From contig NW_022985195.1 of the NCBI RefSeq assembly GCF_010093535.1, positions 690,819 through 754,818 on the forward strand: a stretch of DNA of 64,000 bases, given 5' to 3'. This document shows, piece after piece, positions 13,101-21,674 of the stretch. The notes beneath the pieces are model-generated. The model was not told the origin of the DNA and ran no database searches. It saw nothing but the letters and a program-made list of their open reading frames with translations. The stretch comes from Lindgomyces ingoldianus. Taxonomy: Eukaryota; Ascomycota; Dothideomycetes; Pleosporales; Lindgomycetaceae. The position numbers were made by a program, and so were the translations under genes. Positions within the stretch are counted from its first letter, which is position 1, and each line of letters starts with the position of its first letter.

Positions 13101-13136
13101 CTCTCCGCCATGCTGGATATCCTGCAATTGCTCCAT
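7148..13136 (-). CDS. patatin / NB-ARC / TPR NOD-like receptor (fungal STAND NLR)
   Basis: A predicted cytosolic signal-transducing ATPase of the fungal NLR class, 1910 residues from exons 12904..13136, 12613..12858, 11977..12563, 11880..11914 and 7148..11779. The patatin-like phospholipase domain (about 20-350) has the oxyanion loop DGGGVRG (27-33), nucleophile Ser75 in GTSTG and catalytic Asp218 in DGA, so it should be active. The NB-ARC domain has the P-loop GLGGVGKT (423-430) and Walker B LLIFDNADD. Residues 820-1869 are 25 TPR units of the kinesin-light-chain type. In Neurospora, PLP-1 with this architecture triggers cell death when it senses SEC-9 alleles; effector, switch and sensor roles are inferred by analogy, and no SNARE gene lies nearby. 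The first two introns are firm. The two between patatin and NB-ARC (62 and 100 nt) are inferred from phase, a CTGAC branch site in the former, and the lack of an ATG at the NB-ARC frame. Confidence 0.88.
7274..10423 (-). repeat. 25 x 126-bp tandem TPR repeat array
   Basis: Twenty-five consecutive 126-bp units each encode 42 residues with no length change anywhere. The core of each unit reads LGAEHPDTL, then NLA, then QGRWKEAE or a close variant. Internal units are much more alike than the first two and the last. The near-identity of internal units is the hallmark of high-internal-conservation repeats in fungal NLRs, which evolve by repeat shuffling. Unit types alternate (YWKQGRWKQTEE, LYRNQGRWKDTED and TLxDQGRWKEAET forms). 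Confidence 0.97.
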
Positions 13137-13585
13137 TGATTATCCGCTGTCTCGGTCGCCGTCGCTTCTGTGAGGTCGGCACAGAGAGAAGGGCACGGTT
13201 GAAGTGGAAAGGGCCTGGCATGTTGCGCCTGGAAGGAAGGCTGAAATGATGGCTGAGGTGGTGTGGGCGGGGGATGGTGGGCACACATTACTCACTTCCA
13301 GCCCGCCACCAAGACATAAAATGTCGGCACTCTTTGTTTCCCAACGTATCTTATACTCGGAGCTATTTTAGCTTTTTTTTTTTTCCTCGGCGCATCATGC
13401 CAGTCCCTTTCCGCTTTGACAGCGCTTGTATCGTTCTGCCCCACCTTACACGCGCGAAGCCGACCAAGATGGCAGATAAACAATCAAGCAAGAGCGGGCT
13501 ACCCTAGGCGGAGAACCAAGCCCTGCTGGAACAACCGGCCAGTGCTTGCTGTCGCTTGATGGTGGCGGGTGGTCTGTTAACACGC
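13050..13585. repeat. diverged inverted repeat at the NLR start
   Basis: The left arm is the minus-strand sequence of about 13050-13250, covering the NLR leader and first codons. The right arm is the plus strand of about 13365-13585. Shared blocks, in order, include CATGCCAG-x-CCCTTTCC, then GACC-x-AGA with GC-x-GATAA-x-CAAT, then GGCGGAGA-x-CCAA, then a stretch reading GCTGTC-x-CT-x-GA-x-GGTGG. Arms are clearly homologous but diverged by substitutions and small indels. The spacer is roughly 110 bp. Confidence 0.8.
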
Positions 13586-13618
13586 CACATTCTGAAGTGG
13601 GATCTTCGGGGCTTAACT
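13365..13618 (+). pseudogene. relic of a second patatin-NLR first exon
   Basis: The plus strand codes for GGEPSPAGTTGQCLLSLDGG followed by GWSVNT. This is an obvious copy of the live receptor's GGEPNPLDDTGLCLLSLDGG and GVRG, in opposite orientation. The Arg of the oxyanion loop (GGVRG) is lost, homology stops within about 20 bp of it, and the frame ends at a TGA near 13618. The ATG that corresponds to the upstream region (13469) is in a different frame and meets a TAG after 12 codons, so a frameshift has also occurred. No GTSTG, NB-ARC or TPR sequence follows. I infer a truncated inverted duplication, not a live gene. Confidence 0.78.
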
Positions 13619-15293
13619 GAACCAAGCACGTGAGGCGAATCTGCCCGCCTTCAGACTATACGAAGTCTTTGACCTTTTCGTTGGGACATATACCACCATT
13701 TCCCGACGCTTAGCCGGCCTCGGGCGCCGTTATGGTTATTATACTAGGTTAGCTTGGGATGGATGCCGTGGGTTACATTTCAGGATACAACATTCTTGTG
13801 AAGGCTGTGTTTAAGAACAAGTCAAGTAGGAGCAGCATAGGCAAACTAGCGTTCACGTACCGGTCTGAAGGGCATTGAAAAGTGGACCCACGAGTCGTTT
13901 GTGCAGGTGAAGGACACAAGTTTGAAGGTGGGGAAGGTCTTGAACTCAGGCTAACAGCTTGAGGGCCATTGTTGGTTTTCAGGGACGCCTTTTTCGTGGT
14001 TGAAATCTGCACACCGCGCTTCGCGATAGCTAAACTTGCATACCCGCGATGAACCTAATAAGCAACACAGTCGCTGTCACCCAATGCTTGCAACCCCAAA
14101 TGCGCCTGGTATCTCCTTTCGACATACTAACCACAATATACCAAAAAGCAGGCTCCCAGCAATACTAACAATGAGCAAGATAGTGAACGGATTGACCGAA
14201 ATCCTACTGATAGAGCTGTTGGCATTTCCAGTATTCCTTGTTTGAATATGGCCATTAAGAGCTACTCGAGTTCTTGGAGTCTTGGGCGGCACTAAGGTAA
14301 GTTTCGATAAAGTCGTCATACAACCGTTCACCACATTCACTCACGACGCAGAGTCACATGAGACGAGGTCGTCAGATAGATAAAGGACGGATAACTATAA
14401 CGTGTTCCACCAGTCCACCAGCTTGGCCAAAAACCACCGAAAATGACGAAAATCGCGCCTTCAAATCTCAACTACAGCTAAGCAGAAAGGCTTAAGATTT
14501 CAATTTTAGTATTTTATACCCCTTCGAAGATCTATACTGGCGTCTTAGAGCTTATACTCATGCTATTATTAAGATATCAAAGGTAGAGGGCCGAAATCTA
14601 GTATCTCAGGAATTACTGTATCCATTCTTATATATACAGTATACTCTAGAGAGGCAAAGAAGACTATACCAGAAACCGAGAAGCGTTCTTTTAGATGTGT
14701 ATCCAGCCTGGTAGGTGTGGTTGGTCTTACTGAAGAACACTAGCTCTGACGATGTGAAGATTACGTACTGTAAAGTGTCAAAGAACTAAGAGTTTTGCAG
14801 GTTTCTGTTATCTCATTGTAATAGGCGTATCCTGCTAAAACAATAATTAAAGCAAAGACTATGCTAAGCATTACAGGGGGCTTGCGAGACAAGTTTCGCA
14901 GCTATAAAATCCTGAAGATTTCAGTTACTGATAATAACCACGTGAACAAATACAACTTTGGGGACCTCGGAACCCTCTCATCCTGTCACATAGAAAATAA
15001 ATGCGATTCTTCTAGGTATTGGTGATTCGCTTCCTGATTGTGTCCACAGGTGTTGTGCCGAAGGGAGCTTGTGTCAGAAAATTGCTTGAATACTTGATGC
15101 ACGCTGTATTCTCCGTTCTATACGTCTACTATGGTAAAATATATATAATTACAAACGGAGTCAACATGGACGAATGTAGGTGCATGGACGCAGCAGGTAA
15201 CCGCCGCATCAGCGCTTTTTTCCTTCACTTCATGCTTCAAAGACTGAGACATCTTAGACGCCTTGTTTGAAACATGGCACAACCACAACTCGC
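13586..15293. other. AT-rich intergenic stretch, no firm gene
   Basis: From about 14450 to 15150 the sequence is AT-rich with many TA steps, as in old repeats mutated by RIP; I did not compute indices. A minus frame at 14077-14340 has one convincing membrane segment (FTILLIVSIAGSLLFGILWL) but lacks an ATG at its upstream end, so I do not call it a gene. Promoter and 3' elements of the flanking genes are not distinguishable. Confidence 0.5.
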
Positions 15294-18131
15294 TTACATG
15301 GGCACCCCTCCAAATCTCTCACCGTCCCCGCTTTCCTTAACATGCGGCGAATGTCGGACTTCCGCCGCAGATTCTATTGGCTTCATGACCTCCTGGTCAG
15401 CCTGCTTCAGGCTTGAGACCACTTCCTCCACTTCGATCGGCTTCACGAACTCCTCTTCAGGCATAGCCCCATCTTCCATCCCCTCATCCAAAATCCTACA
15501 CCGCCTGGCCTCTTCCCAGAATTCCTGCCTCCTCCACATATCCCCCTTAATCCCTCCCTGGGCAACCCCTTCCCCATTACTAACATCTCTAACCACATCT
15601 CTCGCGCGCTGGAAATCGCCAGCCTCAGTCAGTGCCCGAACAACAGCCGTCAACGCTGTCCATCCCGGCAGCTTGCCGTGTGCAGACATACGCACCAGAG
15701 CTGCCATCATTTTGCCTACTTCCCCGACGGAAGCATAGCCCTCGATAACCCGGTCGAAGAGGATCTTGTCGATGGGTGTGCCGGGTGTTTGCGTGATTTG
15801 TAGCCATAGAGAATCAACGGCTGGGATGTTCGGGGGCGATTCTTGGAAGTAGTGTGTGATGAGAGACGTGTAGATTTGCGCACTTGCGATGAGGTTGCGG
15901 CTCATCATGTGATCGATGACGGCTCTGACGGCAGAGAAATTACTGTGTAGTTTGAGAAGGCGGTCGACGATGGAGGAGTAGATGTAAGCGTTGAGTTTTA
16001 TGCCACTCTTTTCAAGCTCCGTGAGGATAGAGATGACCTTGGAGGTTTGTTGCTCTTCGGATAGCCCGCTAAATTGACGGTCATCAAACGCAGAACGAAG
16101 CAGCATTGTATAGGTGACAATGTCTGGCTCGATTCCGTCGACTTCCATTTTTTGGAGTAGCTTGGAAGCGGTGTGGTAATCTTCACTGGTGAGGTAGAAC
16201 TGGATAAGGGTGTTGTACGTATGGGCATCAGGTCTAAGAGCAAATGTGCGGCCCCAAAGTAGGATATTCTGCATCATCTCGGATTTCCGGTTAAAAGGCA
16301 GGTTGGGTCGGGGTATGTTGGCGAGGCCAGACAATGCAGCGTTAACTACTTCAATCGTGGGTTTCACGAAAGGATTGGCCTTAGGGGTCGGGGAAGACTT
16401 CTTAGCTGAACCCTTCATAGCCTGCTCCCCGGCAAGCCAGCTTTGGCCCATTTCGTCTAAGGCAGCGAAAGCCGCGTTGGTGTTGCGAAGGTACATGAAT
16501 CCGTGGATCCGCGCAGTCCAGGCATAGATGTCAGGCTGGACGCCGGATCGAAGCATTCTCGTCCACATCTGTTTCATGCCTTCCAAGTCTCGTGCTTTTT
16601 CGCAGCCTACGATCATTGCTGTCCACGACTTAACGTCAGGCCTGAGACCGTGTGCTATCATATGATTCCACACCTCAATGGTGCGATCGGGTTCAAAGAG
16701 CGCCATGAAACCTGTCAAGAAAGAGTTATATATCTCTGGGGGGATAATCGTCTTATTACCCTTTGGAGTGTACGCTCTAATGACTTCTTCCCATAGATTT
16801 CCCAACACGCCTTTGTGGGATTTCTCAAGAATTGCTCGTGAAATGCGCTTGAGGAACTTAGCTTCTCGAGAAGATGCGTTGCTAAAATTCGAAGGCTGGG
16901 ATACTTCGAAATCTTTCACTCCAAGCACGATTTTGGCTTCGGAAGGCGCAGAACTGATCTGCTTGATAACATCCTTTTGTATTTGTTCCGGTAGTGCTTT
17001 GAATTCGTGCGAAGTTTCGATATGCCAGAAAGCAGATCGCATGGAAGCGCCAGCTAGAACATGGACAAGAAGTCGAAGAAACGGCTCATTTTGTGCTCGT
17101 AAAGTCTCGTCTAGTTTCGCCGAGAGCTCGTTTCGCTCATTGAAAATATTGAAAACGGCGACGGCGGAAAACGAAAGCCAATTATTAGCCACGAATTTGG
17201 GGATATACTGTTGCAAACGTGCCCGGAAGTCTCGTTCTGACGACCCAGCAATCGTAGCTCTGAGCGTTTGAGCATCAGGTATTGACTGCCATACATGTCC
17301 CTCGGATTGTAGGGGGACGTCGAGAGTTCCTTTACATTGGAAGAAGAGTTGCCAGACGGACATGAGCTCTGGGAGGACTTTATTCAACTCCCGAGCGTCC
17401 GACGCAGCCATCGGTGATTGGCGTAGTACTTGATCCGTAAGGGTGAGGATTGTACTTTTCCAGAAATCAGGACGCATGACACCTATTTCCTCGTACTTTC
17501 GCATTAGATTTGTTGGAGTAACTGGTACCTCGGCACCCTCGCACACCTTTCTGACTACAACCTCTAGAAACTTGCGAAACATTCCTCCCTTCAGCAGACG
17601 ATCGCTCGGGTCTAGTAAGGCAGGACAATCCTTCGAGGTATACGTGTTAAGTATTATTCTCCAGGCTGCTTGAAGATTCCCTGCTTCCATGCGATCATCT
17701 ATGTAGAATGCACCGGAGACGCCTTGGTGGAGTTTTCGGATTGGGGGTCCTTCTAGTTGTGTAACCTCCAGACCATCCTGGCCCTCTTTTGAATCTTGTC
17801 CGAGTTTTTCAGGCTCGGCTTCTTTATTTGGGGGTTTATATCTTGAATAGCGGCCTCCCTGAGAGCGTTCGGGCCGTGCGAATTGAAATGTTTTTGTTGT
17901 AGTCGCCCGCCTTATCCGTGCATCCTTCACAGCTTCCGCTTGGGTCGAATTGCCATCATTCGCCTGCGTGGAAGTAGTGTGCTCAGATACTTCCTGTTGT
18001 GGCCCGGGGGTCGGTTGCGGGTTGCGCAGGGAGATGAAGGTTGCATTCGGTTGCCATTGGGGGCTCCGCAGGGAAACGGCGCGCTGGAATATATTTTTCC
18101 TACATTGTCTGCAAATGTAGGAGCTCATCAT
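15294..18131 (-). CDS. mitochondrial pentatricopeptide-repeat (PPR) protein
   Basis: A single uninterrupted frame of 945 residues. The N terminus (MMSSYICRQCRKNIFQRAVS, then NATFISL) is rich in Arg, Ser and hydrophobics and free of acidic residues, as in mitochondrial presequences. The body carries helical-pair PPR motifs, most clearly at GLRPDVKSWTAMIVGCEKAR, GVQPDIYAWTARIHGF, DAHTYNTLIQFYLTSEDYHT and GIEPDIVTYTMLLRSAFDDR. PPR proteins bind organelle transcripts in a sequence-specific way and control their processing, stability or translation. The size and several C-terminal PPRs would fit a fungal translational activator such as the Pet309/Cya-5 group, but that assignment is a guess. Two ATGs are adjacent (18131 and 18128); the frame upstream has no ATG. 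It is divergent from the phosphatase gene to its right. Confidence 0.9.
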   Translation of the reverse strand: MMSSYICRQCRKNIFQRAVSLRSPQWQPNATFISLRNPQPTPGPQQEVSEHTTSTQANDGNSTQAEAVKDARIRRATTTKTFQFARPERSQGGRYSRYKPPNKEAEPEKLGQDSKEGQDGLEVTQLEGPPIRKLHQGVSGAFYIDDRMEAGNLQAAWRIILNTYTSKDCPALLDPSDRLLKGGMFRKFLEVVVRKVCEGAEVPVTPTNLMRKYEEIGVMRPDFWKSTILTLTDQVLRQSPMAASDARELNKVLPELMSVWQLFFQCKGTLDVPLQSEGHVWQSIPDAQTLRATIAGSSERDFRARLQQYIPKFVANNWLSFSAVAVFNIFNERNELSAKLDETLRAQNEPFLRLLVHVLAGASMRSAFWHIETSHEFKALPEQIQKDVIKQISSAPSEAKIVLGVKDFEVSQPSNFSNASSREAKFLKRISRAILEKSHKGVLGNLWEEVIRAYTPKGNKTIIPPEIYNSFLTGFMALFEPDRTIEVWNHMIAHGLRPDVKSWTAMIVGCEKARDLEGMKQMWTRMLRSGVQPDIYAWTARIHGFMYLRNTNAAFAALDEMGQSWLAGEQAMKGSAKKSSPTPKANPFVKPTIEVVNAALSGLANIPRPNLPFNRKSEMMQNILLWGRTFALRPDAHTYNTLIQFYLTSEDYHTASKLLQKMEVDGIEPDIVTYTMLLRSAFDDRQFSGLSEEQQTSKVISILTELEKSGIKLNAYIYSSIVDRLLKLHSNFSAVRAVIDHMMSRNLIASAQIYTSLITHYFQESPPNIPAVDSLWLQITQTPGTPIDKILFDRVIEGYASVGEVGKMMAALVRMSAHGKLPGWTALTAVVRALTEAGDFQRARDVVRDVSNGEGVAQGGIKGDMWRRQEFWEEARRCRILDEGMEDGAMPEEEFVKPIEVEEVVSSLKQADQEVMKPIESAAEVRHSPHVKESGDGERFGGVPM

Positions 18132-18523
18132 GGCTCCCAATGGGAGCTCGGAGATATCACCGACTAGAAATTAGATTAGCAGCCATTCATGCAAAGGAGA
18201 CTTCAACGTCTTACAAAACAGGCACAAATGGAGTACCGAGACATGCGACAAGATGCCTGAAGTACAAATGCGTTGTTACAACTAAAGTTGGAGATAGTGA
18301 AGGTCGAATTTGTGATCTCAGACGATGTTTTCTTGAAACGATAGAGGAGCCCGATATTGTTCTCTAGTCTAACCAGATTCGGACTCGCGTCAACAGCTTC
18401 CGCTACATGACGCATGTCGGTGAACACCAACTTAATGTCAGATTCCAGCATCGACACTCACACAGAGTTGCACAAGACTAGTCAGCGGTTCCCTTGTCCA
18501 AGAAAGGGCCAATTAGAAGCATA
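18132..18523. promoter_or_regulatory. shared divergent promoter region
   Basis: About 390 bp lie between the divergent starts of the PPR gene and the histidine-phosphatase gene, so both promoters must fall here. No TATA or known operator is convincing by eye. Confidence 0.5.
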
Positions 18524-20944
18524 ATGACTTCTTTTCAACTGAGAAAGCCGTACACTGCAGAGGAGCTTGCGCAGCTCTATCCGAAAGAATTGGAACTACA
18601 GCTTGTGCAGATTGTGTGTTTAACTACGTCTCTTTATCTTTACTCTGAATTCTGGAATGTGTTTCCGAGGAAAGATTTTCTGACCATAAGAGCAGTTACT
18701 TCGTCATGGTTTGTGAAACTCTGTATCTGCCACCGGAGAATAATTGCTTATTTACTTTCATGTAGGCGAGCGAAGCCCTGTTTCACCTCGTTTCCAGAAT
18801 GTGAGACATCAATTCTTCCTCACACAAATTTTTTTGATCATGGAGCTGACAGCATCGTTAGACTGGCCTTCGCCCTTGTAAGTTGCGCTAAATTATCGTT
18901 CGGGGCTTCCTTTAAAGATATCTAGATTGGCCGTATTGCAATTCGGCAAGGCAATTGACCAGTGTAGTCATGGCGACCGCGGACTGGTCCAGATGGGATT
19001 CGCTCAAGTATCGACGACGAATCGAAACTTTTGGTTTTGATGACAGACCTGGTATGTATTTCTACTATGTCTCTACACTGTATTTCGCGTCTATATGAGT
19101 ACCAACCCTCGGCAAAAGCATTCCACGCTATAGTCTCTCTTCATATCATCCATCTCTACGTCATCTCTCCCTGGCTGGATTATATTCATAAACCTATATG
19201 TGAATCTTCCATATTCACAAGTATTACCTTCTCCAGTACCATCTTCTCAAATATCGTCCTCACACCATCTCTGTTGTCATTAATCCTAAGACTCACTTCT
19301 CCTAGTAATCGCATCCGGCCCCAACGGGGAGTTCGATGCTGTCTGGTACAACCCCGCAAACCCCTATTCAAAATCACCCCCCTAACAACCCCCCAGTCAA
19401 CCAGGTGAGCTCACAGACAAAGGCCGCGAAACCACACTCGCCCTCGGCTCCCGCCTCCGCCACCTCTACATCAACCAACTTCACTTCATGCCACGCCTAA
19501 TCGCTGACAGTGACATGAGTACGTACCTCCGGGGCAAAAATGCCGAGTTCTCTTTAGTAGTCAGGTTCAGAAGTGATACTTAACCAGCACCCTAGAATTC
19601 TGCACAGCTCGAAGGATCTCGTCTCTACCCCAAACCTCCCCATTTATACCCGAACTAACTATACCCCAATCTCCAGTCTACCTCCGCGCAACGCCCATCC
19701 CCCGCGCCCTCGAATCCGTCCAACAAGCCTTCTGGGGCCTCTACCCAGCATCCACCCGCACCGCTGACTTCCCCGCCCCGACAATCATAACCCGCACCCC
19801 AGCCGATGAAACCCTTTTCCCTAACGACGGCAACTGCCGCCGCTTCGCACACCTGAGCCGTGCCTTCGCTGCCCGCGCTGCCCAGCGCTGGAACGACACA
19901 GACGAGATGCATTACCTCTCCCAACTATTCTCAAAATGGATGCCGGGGCACTCGAGGGTGGCTGTGGACTCTCACCCCCGCCTCTCAGGTATCATGGACA
20001 CGATAAATAGCACCGATGCCCACGGGCCGGCTACAAAACTCCCACCGGAATTCTACGATGCCAAAGCCCGTGGGATCATCGATAGAATTAGTGTCGAGGA
20101 GTGGTACGCTGGATACAACGAATCCGCGGAATATCGGACGCTGGGGATTGGTGCTTTGATGGGGGATATCGTATCTCGTATGACCGGTAGCGTGGAGCGG
20201 AATGGGAATGATGGAGCTGTGGAAGTAGGGGGAGTGGATGAGGATTTGGAACATAGGAGGGGCGGGGAGATGGAGGTTAGGTTTGCGTTGAGTGGATGTC
20301 ATGATACGACGCTTGCGGGGGCGTTGACGAGTTTGGGGGCTTTTGGGGGAGAAAGTTGGCCCCCATTTACGAGCCATATTGCTTTTGAGTTGTTCAGGAG
20401 GAAGAACGGTGGTGGGGTGATGGATGGCACAAATATATCCCCAGGAGAAGGCGAAGGCCTGGGCCGGAGGTCTGCGTCTACGTCTGCCGAAGACGAAGAC
20501 GCCAAACAAAGAGCTGATGCGCCTAGTCAAGGATGGTGGGCGAGTCTACTCGGAAGCAGTAATAACACGGCCCCCCCATCCCCCTCCCCCAAAAGCATCG
20601 CCCGAAAACACGTATCCACACTCTCCCCGTCACAAAGACAATCACTTCAAAACCACTACGTCAGAATCCGGTACAACGACAAAGTGATGCAAGTCCCGGG
20701 GTGTAAACTCGAGGGAAAGCATCTCCCCGGCGATCCTACATTCTGCACTTTAGTAAGTAGTTCACGCAAAGCGTAGACGATTTGCACGTCCTAGTCGGAT
20801 CGGGGTCGTCACTAACTTAGAGATTAGGAAGCATTTAAATCTATCGTCGATTCCTACACCCCCAAAAACTGGAAACATTCGTGTGCGTCTAATATCGATG
20901 CGCCATCATTCCCAGAGAAGCCTGAAATGGCGGGATATGAATAA
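18524..20944 (+). CDS. histidine phosphatase superfamily (acid phosphatase branch) protein
   Basis: A phosphomonoester hydrolase of branch 2, in the fold group of lysophosphatidic acid phosphatase ACP6 and PXYLP1. The model has nine exons and 552 residues: 18524..18613, 18696..18708, 18766..18800, 18846..18877, 18918..19051, 19306..19345, 19397..19518, 19677..20752, 20828..20944. The phospho-accepting motif is LLRHGERSP (31-39; His34). RATPIPRALES follows at 159-169, and the second catalytic motif CHDTTLAG has His364-Asp365. There is no signal peptide, and an acidic, low-complexity insert sits in the C-terminal half. Exon 2 is only 13 nt and encodes LLRH plus one base. Exons 1-3 and 5-9 are well supported by motif continuity; the 32-nt exon 4 is the least certain piece. 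Without intron 19346..19396 an in-frame TAA would interrupt the protein, and that intron has a perfect CTAAC branch site. Substrate unknown. Confidence 0.87.
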
Positions 20945-21674
20945 GAGGTAGAGTAGGGGTGTAGTGCGTGTACTGCAAATGAAACGAAAACTACATGCAT
21001 ACAAGGAGCCTAACGGCGGAGATACATAGATCAGATCGGTGTTAGAAGAGCGAAAGAGATAGACTGCAACAACGGTTTGCATATGAAGTCATTTTGTAAA
21101 CTGCTTAATATATTACGGAGTTATTCTCTACGTACGCACGCACGTACAGATGCATTTCAATGGCTGACATGACATGACATAAACTGCCATTGCATTCCTT
21201 TCATCCTTCCCTCCTCAATCTAACTGTTCCCCTATTCGAAGAAACCAGTAGTTACTTCTGCCACTCTGTTCCATCAAAGCGATTATCAGCTACAGCATCA
21301 CCGATCCCTGTTTAAATCCATCGTCATTTTCTTTTAACACAAAAGTCCAGAAAAAGATCCATTCCTCCCATAGAAAAATCCCGGATGAATCAGATGGTTA
21401 AGATGCAATTTCCAGCACCTACGCACGCCGTGAAGAACGCCGCCGCTGATGTAAAGGTGATAGAAGAAGGAAAGGGAAAAAAAAGTACAAGAAAACCCAC
21501 AAAGACGTGCTTGGGAGGTCGGGTTGAATGAAGCCCGCCTGCACTCTCAGCTTGTGGGTATGGGTATGGGTATGGGGATGGGGTTGAAAGTTTGTGAAAA
21601 ACCTAAATGTGGAACCAACAACTCCACCACCTTCTTCAATGATGTAGGGTGCAGGTTTGGGGAAACTTAGCTCT
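20945..21674. other. convergent 3' intergenic region
   Basis: 3' flanks of the phosphatase and TAF4 genes. It contains short tandem motifs: ACGCACGCACGTAC near 21133, TGACA repeated three times near 21164-21178, and TATGGG repeated three times near 21556-21575. No coding sequence is apparent. Confidence 0.6.

Noticed and set aside
14077..14340. Small membrane protein on the minus strand
   Set aside because: One good hydrophobic segment but the frame starts with GTG, and no homologue or splice partner is recognised.
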